This document shows, piece by piece, positions 1 through 8,180 of a stretch of DNA of 64,000 nucleotides. The DNA is taken from the NCBI GenBank assembly GCA_964250765.1, contig CAXUHF010000008.1, positions 1 to 64,000 of the forward strand. The letters run 5' to 3'. A program made the translations under genes and the position numbers. Positions within the stretch are counted from its first letter, which is position 1. Each line of letters opens with the position of its first letter. The DNA comes from JBBQVS01 sp964250765 (GTDB lineage Bacteria > Chloroflexota > Ktedonobacteria > Ktedonobacterales > Ktedonobacteraceae). The notes under the pieces are model-generated. The model was given only the letters and a program-made list of their open reading frames with translations, was not told where the DNA came from and ran no database searches.

Positions 1-2
1 CT

Positions 3-112
3 ATTTCAATCTCAGCCGAGATGCAGACCCTCTTTTTACAACGTGTACACACTCCCACCAACACGGACATCTATAATTTCAATCTCAGCCGAGATGCAGA
101 CCCTCTTTTTAC
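3..112 (-). CRISPR. CRISPR array, leader-proximal end (two repeats, one full spacer)
   Basis: Two identical 37-bp repeats lie at 3-39 and 76-112, separated by a 36-bp spacer (40-75). The array continues off the left edge. Read on the minus strand the repeat begins GTAAAAAGAGGGTC and ends GAGATTGAAAT, the ATTGAAA-type 3' end that gives the 8-nt 5' handle of type I crRNAs. Near its 3' end it holds a short dyad, ATCTC-GGCT-GAGAT, a suitable Cas6 hairpin. The orientation matches the adjacent cas operon, so the repeat at 76-112 is next to the leader. Repeat identity and cas genes are seen directly; the transcription direction is inferred. Confidence 0.93.
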
Positions 113-332
113 TGCGCGTGCCTCGCACCGCTTCAGGAGCGGGATACTGAGATGTTTTGCGAGGCACACATGTAAATCGCTTTTGCGAGAGCAGTTTTTT
201 GTACTACGATACTACTATACTGCATTTTGTCTTTCTATGCAAGGGCCTGGGAAGCGGTTTCATATCTGTATTCGTTGTTGCGAGGCAGCGAGCGTGGCAA
301 GTCCACCACTTCCTGCCTCGCAACGTTACGAA
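113..332 (-). promoter_or_regulatory. CRISPR leader with two matched hairpins
   Basis: This non-coding stretch lies between the first repeat and the cas2 stop. A 9-bp word, TGCGAGGCA or its complement TGCCTCGCA, occurs four times, at 119-127, 158-166, 279-287 and 314-322, as two inverted pairs. Each pair encloses a smaller stem: CCGCT/AGCGG (128-132/138-142) in the first, GTGG/CCAC (294-297/303-306) in the second. The second pair extends to an 11-bp stem (278-288/313-323). Neither is followed by a T-run, so they do not look like simple terminators. Open reading frames here overlap the repeats and hairpins and are not credible genes. Confidence 0.6.
214..242 (-). promoter_or_regulatory. Predicted CRISPR leader promoter
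   Basis: On the minus strand there is a -35-like TTGCAT (237-242), a 17-bp spacer and a -10-like TATAGT (214-219). Transcription would start near 207 and run through about 95 nt of leader, including the hairpin at 119-166, into the first repeat. It is a sequence match only. Confidence 0.5.
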
Positions 333-608
333 TTATAGCATGTATACTTGCTCTTCCTCTGGCGCATCACCTCTGCCCATAATTTCGACTTTTCCATGAC
401 AGGTCGCACACATCCCGTAGATGCGTATGGTGTCTTCTGTGTGATGAATCTCTTTGTGAAGACGCGCTTCTAGTTTCGCTCGCTGTTTTCGGTCCAGAAA
501 GCACTCGAAGACGCTGAACTGTACCCATGTTCCATAACCTGTCAATGCACTATGAACGCGCGTCCTACGTCGATCATCGGGAATATCATAACTCACAACG
601 TAGAGCAT
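333..608 (-). CDS. cas2: CRISPR adaptation protein Cas2
   Basis: Cas2 pairs with Cas1 to integrate new spacers. The protein starts MLYVVSYDIPDDRRR, the usual beta-1 strand and Asp of the Cas2 ferredoxin fold, followed by the YGTWVQFSVFEC strand typical of the family; about 91 residues is a normal length. The C-terminal half has a CATC pair. An in-frame ATG at 635 would add nine residues (MKERHSEDT) and has its own weak AGAG ribosome site 15 nt after the cas1 stop, so the start is uncertain. I chose 608 because homologues usually start at this motif. It is the last gene of the leftward cas operon, next to the leader. Confidence 0.92.
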   Translation of the reverse strand: MLYVVSYDIPDDRRRTRVHSALTGYGTWVQFSVFECFLDRKQRAKLEARLHKEIHHTEDTIRIYGMCATCHGKVEIMGRGDAPEEEQVYML

Positions 609-650
609 TGTATCTTCACTATGTCGCTCTTTCATGCTTGCTCTTTCTGA

Positions 651-1649
651 CTAGCGAATACTAAAAGGAAGGTAGGCAGGAATTTCAGCCGTGAGCCACT
701 TTCCTAGTAGTCGCGTCTGTAGTTCAATACAGCGTCGATACTCAGTACTATAGCCAAAGTGCGGATGTTGAACTTTTTCTAGTAATCGTTCCTCGAATTT
801 CGCATAGAACGTTTTCTTTGCCGCTGCCTTTAAATGGACGACGCCTAGTTCTTCCTCGAAGTCACGATCCGTGAGAATGCGATGGTTGACGATATTGAGT
901 ACAACGGAGTCAGTAATAATTGGACGGAACTCTTCCATCAAATCGAGCGCAAGGGCTGGACGACCATGACGCGGCTGATGTAAGAAGCCTGCATATGGAT
1001 CAAGTCCAACAACTTGTATCGCTGATGCCACTTGCTGCGTCAACAGCGTATAACCGAGACTCAACATGGCATTGATTGGATCAGTGGGAGGACGCCGACG
1101 CCGACGTTCAAATGTCAATGTTGAGCTTCGCAAAAGCTTGCCAAAGACGCGAAAGTATGCTGCGGAACCGTTCCCTTCATATCCCAACAACGAGCCAACA
1201 TGGGTTGTTTTCGCAATCTCTGGCACAATTGCGCGTATCGCCACGGCTGCATTCGTGATTTCTTCGTCCATGAGACTACGATTTGCACGAAGCAGTATCG
1301 TTCGCATATTCTCTAATTTTCCGCGTACACATGCCTGTGCGATGAGTAACGCTCGTTCAGGCTGACCGTGTGCCTCGTATTGCGCCCGACGCAATAGTGC
1401 ATTCTTCGCTACCGGAGGCGAGAGTCTACCACGAAAGTGTCCATACATCGACAGAAAGCACACTTCTATCCCTAGCTCTAACAACGTATGCAAAGCAGGT
1501 GTTGTGAGTGTCACATCGCCCGATACCACCACCTGCGAAACCTTTATAAGCGGGACCTCGACCTTCCGTTTGTCCTGGTATTGAATGACCAAATACTCGT
1601 CACGTTTCTTTACAATCGCCTGTTGTTCATTTAAATAGAGTGTTGCCAT
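651..1649 (-). CDS. cas1: CRISPR integrase Cas1
   Basis: This is the spacer-acquisition integrase, 332 residues, full length for the family. The metal-binding triad is visible: Glu158 in GYEGNGSAAYF, His224 in FLHQPRHGRPALALDLMEEFRP, and Glu239 in the same helix. The N-terminal beta domain (about 1-90) and the helical catalytic domain are both intact. It sits between cas4 and cas2, as in other type I-D loci. The 150-bp gap to cas4 is wide for this otherwise tight operon and is filled with pieces of palindromic repeat. Confidence 0.95.
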   Translation of the reverse strand: MATLYLNEQQAIVKKRDEYLVIQYQDKRKVEVPLIKVSQVVVSGDVTLTTPALHTLLELGIEVCFLSMYGHFRGRLSPPVAKNALLRRAQYEAHGQPERALLIAQACVRGKLENMRTILLRANRSLMDEEITNAAVAIRAIVPEIAKTTHVGSLLGYEGNGSAAYFRVFGKLLRSSTLTFERRRRRPPTDPINAMLSLGYTLLTQQVASAIQVVGLDPYAGFLHQPRHGRPALALDLMEEFRPIITDSVVLNIVNHRILTDRDFEEELGVVHLKAAAKKTFYAKFEERLLEKVQHPHFGYSTEYRRCIELQTRLLGKWLTAEIPAYLPFSIR

Positions 1650-1691
1650 CGTATATTTTCTCTTTTCTATTCTTGTTCTTCAACAAAATAA

Positions 1692-1802
1692 CGTGGGAGT
1701 GAGACCCACGGACGCATCTATAGGCAATGGGAACCAGGGCACCCGCAAGAGGATGCCTTTCAACCGTAGGTTTTTTTGGAAGAAGCGATCAATCGGTCCC
1801 TA
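1692..1802. repeat. Mosaic of degenerate palindromic elements between cas4 and cas1
   Basis: Three pieces are visible. CGTGGG-agtgaga-CCCACG at 1692-1710 is a small hairpin. A left arm of family C, with CCAGGGCACCCGCAAG, lies at about 1732-1757. The last bases of a family A arm, ATCGGTCCCTA, lie at 1792-1802. No partner arms are present, so these are truncated remnants. Read on the minus strand, the family A end supplies the TAG stop of cas4. Confidence 0.7.
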
Positions 1803-2465
1803 CTCATTCTCATCATTCCGTCCGTCGCTATTTTCCAGGAACAGCACTTCACGCGGCAAGCAGAGAGGTTCAAGGCTACAATCTTTACACTTGGGATGCA
1901 TTGTCGGCAATGTGTTTCGTTTCGTATACTTACCTGGCAGAGGTGGTGGTAGCTTCCCTTGCTCTAATAATGTAAAGGCAACACGTACGGTTGCCTCCGT
2001 ATGTGCTCGTAGTGCCTCGGTGAAAGGCACCTCCTCACGCCGTACGGAGCCAACGTAGAAGATATAGCCGTGTGGTATTGTGCAATGCAGCATCTCTTCA
2101 AGGCATAGTGCTTGGGCACACAATTGCACATGGTCATTAAGCCACTCACCCATCTTGCCTTTCTTGTATTCGATAGGTGTGAGCTGCTCTTCTGACTCCT
2201 CGACCACATCAGCAAACCCGCTCAGCTTGAGACGTTTCGACCCTATCCACACACGTCGCCTTATAGTAATACCATCTTCAGTTGTTGTACGTCCGCTATC
2301 GCTCGTCTCATGACGCATCGTACCCTCGATGGTGTGCGCGTTGTCGATAAACTCGCTCAGGACACACTCATAATAAAAACGGCGCGGACAATACTCCAAT
2401 GCATTCAAATGCGAGAGCGAGAGGGTTGTGTCCTCCTCTTGTTCGTACACAGTATCATCATTCAT
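1800..2465 (-). CDS. cas4: CRISPR adaptation nuclease Cas4
   Basis: Cas4 is a RecB-family nuclease with an iron-sulfur cluster that helps choose and trim prespacers. Of its 221 residues, Cys26 lies in ALEYCPRRFYYE and three more cysteines lie in the C-terminal KCKDCSLEPLC, the pattern that binds a 4Fe-4S cluster. The RecB nuclease core shows GFADVVEE followed by PIEYKKGK. It starts 26 bp after cas6. Its stop codon is the TAG at the edge of a family A palindromic element (GAG-TAG-GGACCGATT on the minus strand), so the natural C-terminus may have been changed slightly, although the family's last cysteine is kept. Confidence 0.93.
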   Translation of the reverse strand: MNDDTVYEQEEDTTLSLSHLNALEYCPRRFYYECVLSEFIDNAHTIEGTMRHETSDSGRTTTEDGITIRRRVWIGSKRLKLSGFADVVEESEEQLTPIEYKKGKMGEWLNDHVQLCAQALCLEEMLHCTIPHGYIFYVGSVRREEVPFTEALRAHTEATVRVAFTLLEQGKLPPPLPGKYTKRNTLPTMHPKCKDCSLEPLCLPREVLFLENSDGRNDENE

Positions 2466-2491
2466 ACTACTTTTATCTCATTCCTATAATG

Positions 2492-3319
2492 CTATAAGAC
2501 GCGCACCTGTCCCATACCCATCGCGGTCTTATATCCAATGCCACTATAAAAGGCGAANNNNNNNNNNNNNNNNNNNNNNNNNNNNNNNNNNNNNNNNNNN
2601 NNNNNNNNNNNNNNNNNNNNNNNNNNNNNNNNNNNNNNNNNNNNNNNNNNNNNNNNNGCGACAGCCTGCCAACGTTTAGCTAGCATAGGAAAGATATACG
2701 CAGGAAGCGGCACATTCGCGTAGTAGTTTCCATACGTCTTGTTGGTCCAGCTAAACGCGGTCAACGATGCAAACTCTATACCCAACGCATTGCTCACCTG
2801 AGCGGTCTTTGCCTGCTCAAGTAATGCATCATATGATGTGAAGCCAGTCCAGCCCGATGCCTCGGTTGTCGTAACCTCTTCTAGTGCGAATGCCTGTTTT
2901 CCCAAGCGCATAAACGGCTGCTGTGTTCCTCGCGTACTTGTATCGAAACGCAGGAGTGCCTCATACAAAAGCGGAAAGAGTTCTCCCCGTAAGAGCGTCA
3001 CACGTACTGTGTACGTCTTCGCTGGGTCCAATGGCAAATGTATATTCTCACGTTCTGCCTCACGCATTCGTGTTGTGGGAAGAGGAAAACGTAAGCTTGA
3101 GCAGGTAAACAGGCGTAGTTTGTTGCCTTCATGCAGCCATTCCGCGACCTCTGGCGCGGCAACACGCACCCAGTCGAGGAAGGCAGCATGAACCAATTCG
3201 CCCGAAAACGGCATGAGTGTTCCACGTTCCAAAGGACGCAGTTTCAACAACAACGCGTACAGCCGCGCCGATGAGGGCGCGGAAGAAAGCATATCCATCA
3301 GCATTCTCCAATCATGCAA
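2492..3319 (-). CDS. cas6: CRISPR RNA endoribonuclease Cas6 (with assembly gap)
   Basis: Cas6 cuts the precursor crRNA within each repeat. The C-terminal glycine-rich loop GIGYKTAMGMGQVRVL and the ferredoxin-like N-terminal half identify it. A 100-N gap (2558-2657) hides about 33 residues just before that loop, so the true length and frame across the gap are unknown. The longest reading frame starts at a TTG (3317-3319) that overlaps the end of cas5 by 8 bp. A later ATG at 3298 has GGAGA at good spacing and may be the real start. The catalytic residue cannot be assigned from what is visible. Confidence 0.85.
   Translation of the reverse strand: MHDWRMLMDMLSSAPSSARLYALLLKLRPLERGTLMPFSGELVHAAFLDWVRVAAPEVAEWLHEGNKLRLFTCSSLRFPLPTTRMREAERENIHLPLDPAKTYTVRVTLLRGELFPLLYEALLRFDTSTRGTQQPFMRLGKQAFALEEVTTTEASGWTGFTSYDALLEQAKTAQVSNALGIEFASLTAFSWTNKTYGNYYANVPLPAYIFPMLAKRWQAVXXXXXXXXXXXXXXXXXXXXXXXXXXXXXXXXXXFAFYSGIGYKTAMGMGQVRVL
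2558..2657. other. Assembly gap of 100 N inside cas6
   Basis: One hundred unknown bases of nominal length interrupt cas6. Unlike the two 10-N gaps it is not inside a visible palindrome. Confidence 0.99.
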
Positions 3320-3986
3320 CCTTACGACGCGTCGGGTGATAGTGCATGTCTACAGGCAGATGCACTTTTCCACCCTCGTAATTGTATTCATAATGCGCTC
3401 CCCTTGCCGCCACATTTGTAATCAAGCTTGCGGGTGCCATTGCTACAATATTACAATTCTCAGGCATGTGTGCAAGATCGAGCGGATTGAGGGCACCACT
3501 TGCATGATAGAGTCCATCCCTTTCTTGCACCTGACCCTGTGCGACAATCTCTACATGCGCTTTTGCCATCCACTTCCCTAAGCGTATCCAGCGTGGCAGT
3601 GTTGCCCGTTTCTCGCTCAGGACAAAAAACTCGAACGTGCTTTGCGGCGCGAGTTCTTTTGCGCGCCCAAACACAACCTGATTTGTGCTGACCTGCGGCG
3701 TGAAATTATAGTAGTTGACGTTTGCCATTTTGAACGTATGAAACGCGAAACTGTACTGCAATGGATGTGCGGGTGTCACATACACATCTTGCGTGTTCAT
3801 CTCAGACAGGTCTTCCGCATAGCGAGGGACCTGCGCTAGATTGGCGTAGGGAGCCTTCACCAATCCAAGCGCGTAGGTCAGACCGTAGTTATGCAGATAT
3901 TTCTCAGTCTCGTAGAGCCGCCCCATCTCACGCGATGCGTAAAAAAGATAATCGTGTAGTTCCAGGTGGCAGACTGTTACAAACAT
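3312..3986 (-). CDS. csc1: Type I-D Cascade subunit Cas5/Csc1
   Basis: This is the Cas5-type subunit that caps the 5' handle of the crRNA in the I-D effector. Its 224 residues fit Csc1, with the N-terminal LHDYLFYASREMGRLYETE and the middle FHTFKMANVNYYNF seen in that family. It starts 9 bp after cas7 and overlaps cas6 by 8 bp, which implies translational coupling. I assign it by family resemblance and by its place between csc2 and cas6. Confidence 0.9.
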   Translation of the reverse strand: MFVTVCHLELHDYLFYASREMGRLYETEKYLHNYGLTYALGLVKAPYANLAQVPRYAEDLSEMNTQDVYVTPAHPLQYSFAFHTFKMANVNYYNFTPQVSTNQVVFGRAKELAPQSTFEFFVLSEKRATLPRWIRLGKWMAKAHVEIVAQGQVQERDGLYHASGALNPLDLAHMPENCNIVAMAPASLITNVAARGAHYEYNYEGGKVHLPVDMHYHPTRRKVA

Positions 3987-3995
3987 AGTACATCC

Positions 3996-4976
3996 CTACT
4001 TCTTGCTTTTTTCCTTAACAGGGCCAACGCCATATGTGACCGCGTACTGCTGCGACTCCGCGTTTGCCTTCGTCAGTACTTCGCGCAATCGTGCCTCGTC
4101 ACTCGTGATACGCAACGTCTCTTGTAGTAGCGTGTCGAGACGCTCACCCGCGAACAGCGACCAGATCACGCCATCCTCTTTGAGCAACTGAGGTACAACC
4201 GTATCCAGTGCCTCGCGTACTGCTTGACGTTGTAAGGGCGTCTTCACACGTTGCTCAGGAGGCAATTCATCATACACGGCTTGTGTCAACTCAAGGTTTG
4301 AGAAGATTTCGCCATCGGCAAATACAATACCAGCAACGATGTTCTCTACCGCCCCCGTGCGTGTATTCTGCGCTCCATAGCGGCGTGTACGTAGAATATT
4401 GTTTAGCACATAGATAAATTCTGCCTCCGTTGGGTCTTTGACCGTCACAACCGACGGAAAATAGACCTGTGGCACCACATAATCTTGCTCACCCAAGGCA
4501 GTCTTCATCTTGCCATCTTCACTCATAGTACCGTTTTCCGAGGGTGCATTGAATGTGAATTGCTGGTGCGACATATCATAACCAGTCACCGAGAATGCCG
4601 AATCGACCAGCACCTTCGAGCGTTCCGATCCCTCATTGCCAATGGCGAAACCATAGTACATGCAATCGGGACATCGTTTGCAGAATTCGGATGTATTGTA
4701 CTTACACGCCGTAACCAAATCATAGCGACGTAGCAACTCACGACCTGTTAAACGCTCCGGCGTGGATTGCTTGCGCTTGAACAGCACAATACGCGTAGAA
4801 AGTGCCTGCTCTTTCCGACCAAGACTGACACGACTCAGATTCAACTCACCATCTGTCTGAAACAGCGCGAACGAATTGGTCTCACGCAACACGATAATAT
4901 GTGCATACTTGCCCATTGGCAACTTAGGAATATCCTGCTGAAATGCATTACTCGACTCAAGACTGTTCAAAAACAT
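3996..4976 (-). CDS. csc2: Type I-D Cascade backbone Cas7/Csc2
   Basis: This is the repeated backbone subunit that coats the crRNA spacer. It has 326 residues. A cysteine cluster, CKYNTSEFCKRCPDC, followed by MYYGFAIGNEGSERSKV, matches the zinc-binding insertion and glycine loop known in Csc2. The C-terminal tail is lysine-rich (VKEKSKK). It lies between cas10d and csc1 in the usual I-D order, with 45 bp to the gene before and 9 bp to the gene after. Confidence 0.93.
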   Translation of the reverse strand: MFLNSLESSNAFQQDIPKLPMGKYAHIIVLRETNSFALFQTDGELNLSRVSLGRKEQALSTRIVLFKRKQSTPERLTGRELLRRYDLVTACKYNTSEFCKRCPDCMYYGFAIGNEGSERSKVLVDSAFSVTGYDMSHQQFTFNAPSENGTMSEDGKMKTALGEQDYVVPQVYFPSVVTVKDPTEAEFIYVLNNILRTRRYGAQNTRTGAVENIVAGIVFADGEIFSNLELTQAVYDELPPEQRVKTPLQRQAVREALDTVVPQLLKEDGVIWSLFAGERLDTLLQETLRITSDEARLREVLTKANAESQQYAVTYGVGPVKEKSKK

Positions 4977-5021
4977 GGGACTACCTCTTTCTTTTTTCTA
5001 AAAAATCACAACATTTGTTTT

Positions 5022-8000
5022 CTATATCGTGGATGTCGCGGGTTCTTTCTCTTGTTCCTGGATACGTTCATTTGTGCGTAGATGTACGTAGTACGCTTCA
5101 CAACCATCTTTGAAGCGATTGAGCCGACTACGTAAGATACCACGCTCTTTTTGACAGTAGACCGTGAAAACCTGTTCATAGAAATAGCGAACAAACTCGC
5201 GTACCGCAGGTTCCTCTTTCGTCTCTATGTCTTTGCCCCAAAACATCGCTCGCCCTGTTGCCTGTCTGCTACGTACACGGTCAAGCCAATTTTTCACCTC
5301 GCCCTGTATCTGCCATAGCAGGTCATCATCGTCGATATCTAGCGGACTATTGATAATAGCCTTGGCGACAATATCTACTGGCTTAAGAATGGAATGCGTC
5401 TCATAGCCGCCACGATAAAATACCACGTAGCGATCTACGCACTGTTGAATGTTCCCCAATGTATCCTCCTTCATATCGAGCATCGTTTCACGAATAGCTC
5501 TGTCTACAAGTTCTTCACACACGCGCTTATAAAGACCGATATACGCATCAATTGAACTCGCATAGTACGATGAGATACGGTCTTGTGAGCGCAGATAGCT
5601 GAATATATAGAGTGGATCGGTTTCCAGATCGCGCACGATGCCAAGCAGATGTTTCCATTCTGGCTTGCCACCTTTAGCGTAGGTTTCGAGGTTGACCTGA
5701 TACACCTGCGTCAACAACGCAAGCTTGTTCAAGACGCGGTTTACACGCACACGATTTTTGTGTTGTATGTCCTCGTTCTCATCGAGTAAGCGGCTGAGAT
5801 AGGGATGTGGCGCGTCAAAGACTACGGTTTCCTGGAAGTCATGACCTGATGAAAACAGAGGCAGCAGGAGTTCTGATACAACCACCTTCGCACCTGTGAC
5901 TAGAGGTAACGCGAGTGCCAGCAGTGCAGGCATAGCCCATGACGCCGTATCATTGTCGTCACTACTGGCACGCATGCCAAAGAAGCACATACCAGGATAG
6001 CTTTCGGCTGGATACTCGTACTTTATATAGCCACGATCTGTTCGCTCCTTCGTTGCCTCTACAGGCACTACCTCTTCATCCGAAGAATCGTCTTCCTCAG
6101 CATCGTCGTCCTCGTCATCTGGTACCCTACGTGTCGGAGCCAACACTGATACAGGCTCGAACATGTCAGATGTAAGCACATCATGTACGCTCAGTTTGTG
6201 CCCTGTAAGCTGACGACGCAGCGTAAAGAAGTTCAAATTGCTTAGTTCGTCTACAATACTTTGTACCATCGCTCCCGTTTCAGGTGTGAAAAAGTAGTTT
6301 GGGTAGACCGAAATGTACTTCGTCTTCATAGCCTCGAACTTACTTCCAGTCAGGCGCAGTGCTCCCTTTTGTAGTAGCTGACGCAACATAAGCTCTAACG
6401 CACAAATAGCACACACCCCACCTGCATTCGTTCCCGCATACAACGAGATTTTGTTCTTGTACACCCACGGTTGGAACAGCACAGCATTATCAGACTGTGC
6501 TTCTGTCGGGTAAGCACTATTACACAATGTACAAATCAGCTTACGCCCTTTGCTCTTGCCTTTCGCGCTCGCATAGCCCTCTAGTTCGGTGTAAAAATCT
6601 GGTAGCTTTGTACCTGCACGGATGTTTACAGGAAGGTCTATCGCTGCTTCCAGGTATTCGGTTAAGTGGTTGAGGTACTTTTGACGCGATTGCAACGCTA
6701 CACGCAATTCATCGCCGATACGCGTTATGAGCACGTCAAACGTGTTCTCGAACACTGTTTGCAGACTCTTATCTTGAGTTGTGATACCCTTGTGATCGTG
6801 TAAATACCATGCCCCTAACCAGAACCAGCGATACTCTACTCCGCCTTTATTGGGAATAGTTTTCGCCTTATCCCAGTATGGCGTCAGTCCAAGTGCCTGC
6901 ACAATCTCCTGCTCAACCTGAGCGTGTAGAGCATCTTGCGTTTTATTCAGCATTCCCAGCGCTGTTGCGAAAACAACCGAAAAGAAACGACTGATCATAC
7001 TGATACGTAGATCAGGTTCCGCATCATTGGGGAGGAGAGCGTCAATTTCTCCGTTCGCTTGCATTTGCCGTAGCTTCTCTAACGGTGTCGCGGTAATATC
7101 GTTGCGTGTACGATTAACAATAGCTCTGCACAGCAGGTCCATATAGTCTTCAAGCATGAGAAGCTCGAAGTAATAATCGGGATGTTTCGCAATACCCTGA
7201 ATACTGAACTTGAACCCTGGCGCATCATGCTTGATACGCTCACCACACACATGCTGCAATTGTGCTTTAACAGATGCAACAATCTGCTCTGTGGTAATCG
7301 AGAACTTGAGCGTCTTCCGCAGGATGTAGACCACACCATCTGAAAAGAAGAGATAAGGCCAGATACCTTCACGCTGCTTTTTATCGGTGAAGAGATCGCC
7401 TATGCCATTATTCACCACACTTGTGAAAAGTCCACGCACCTCGCGTATAGCATGATAGCTAAATGTGAGCGTTCCCCGACTGACACTATTCAAAATATCA
7501 GCAAGGTCGGTAGCCTCTATGATGTCTCCTGGTGCTTTCAGCTTGTACGCGATCAGGTCAGAATAGGTACATAAACTACGGAGCAGAAGTACGCGTCTCT
7601 CTTGTAAATGGAAATTCCATAAGTACGTATTGAAGTGTGTACCCCATTTGCGCTGTGTATTGACCACCAGGAAGGTGATATCCTCGATATAAGCTGCTAC
7701 GTCAGGAAAAAACTCTGCCGCATCACATTTTGAAAGTTCGTCCGCAATGCACGCCTTTGAGTATTCGATATCCTCGCGTGTCTTCGTCTCTACAGTACGT
7801 CGCGTAATCTTATCAATATCGTGCATCATATACGACAGGATATAGACCTTGCGCTCGATGTCTGTAAAGCGTTCGGCTCTCTCGGACTCCAATAGATGCA
7901 TCAGCCGTAATGTTGGAAAGATGCCGTTGAGCAGATGCGAGAACATACTTTGGTCATCATTCGCCTCAAACTTGCGTTGCGTGTCTTCACTCAACCGCTC

Positions 8001-8138
8001 ATCGCCACGATGCGTCCCTCCTTTCGCGGACAGAACAACATAGCGTTCCAGCATTCTTGGCACCATCACGTCAATAAATGACAGCAGAACCGAATCATCA
8101 GGTGGAACTGACTGTTTCAAAAATTCAAGAATAAACAA
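5022..8138 (-). CDS. cas10d: Type I-D large subunit Cas10d/Csc3 with HD nuclease domain
   Basis: This is the large subunit and DNA-cutting component of the I-D effector, 1038 residues. The N-terminal HD domain shows His68 and the HD pair at 106-107 in LSYMMHDIDK. A zinc-finger-like pair, CTLC and then CAIC, lies near residues 540-590. A long acidic run follows (about 665-695, rich in D and E), probably a flexible linker. No GGDD cyclase motif is visible, as expected for Cas10d. HD on this protein, rather than on Cas3, is the hallmark of subtype I-D. It starts 42 bp after cas3'. Confidence 0.95.
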   Translation of the reverse strand: MFILEFLKQSVPPDDSVLLSFIDVMVPRMLERYVVLSAKGGTHRGDERLSEDTQRKFEANDDQSMFSHLLNGIFPTLRLMHLLESERAERFTDIERKVYILSYMMHDIDKITRRTVETKTREDIEYSKACIADELSKCDAAEFFPDVAAYIEDITFLVVNTQRKWGTHFNTYLWNFHLQERRVLLLRSLCTYSDLIAYKLKAPGDIIEATDLADILNSVSRGTLTFSYHAIREVRGLFTSVVNNGIGDLFTDKKQREGIWPYLFFSDGVVYILRKTLKFSITTEQIVASVKAQLQHVCGERIKHDAPGFKFSIQGIAKHPDYYFELLMLEDYMDLLCRAIVNRTRNDITATPLEKLRQMQANGEIDALLPNDAEPDLRISMISRFFSVVFATALGMLNKTQDALHAQVEQEIVQALGLTPYWDKAKTIPNKGGVEYRWFWLGAWYLHDHKGITTQDKSLQTVFENTFDVLITRIGDELRVALQSRQKYLNHLTEYLEAAIDLPVNIRAGTKLPDFYTELEGYASAKGKSKGRKLICTLCNSAYPTEAQSDNAVLFQPWVYKNKISLYAGTNAGGVCAICALELMLRQLLQKGALRLTGSKFEAMKTKYISVYPNYFFTPETGAMVQSIVDELSNLNFFTLRRQLTGHKLSVHDVLTSDMFEPVSVLAPTRRVPDDEDDDAEEDDSSDEEVVPVEATKERTDRGYIKYEYPAESYPGMCFFGMRASSDDNDTASWAMPALLALALPLVTGAKVVVSELLLPLFSSGHDFQETVVFDAPHPYLSRLLDENEDIQHKNRVRVNRVLNKLALLTQVYQVNLETYAKGGKPEWKHLLGIVRDLETDPLYIFSYLRSQDRISSYYASSIDAYIGLYKRVCEELVDRAIRETMLDMKEDTLGNIQQCVDRYVVFYRGGYETHSILKPVDIVAKAIINSPLDIDDDDLLWQIQGEVKNWLDRVRSRQATGRAMFWGKDIETKEEPAVREFVRYFYEQVFTVYCQKERGILRSRLNRFKDGCEAYYVHLRTNERIQEQEKEPATSTI

Positions 8139-8180
8139 TAATAGTCTCCTTCATAAAAAATTATTTCTCGTATAAACGCC

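Noticed and set aside
278..323. Rho-independent terminator after cas2
   Set aside because: The stem is good but no T-run follows on the minus strand.
21..399. Open reading frames over the CRISPR repeats and leader
   Set aside because: They read through repeats, spacer and hairpins, have no ribosome site and no family likeness.
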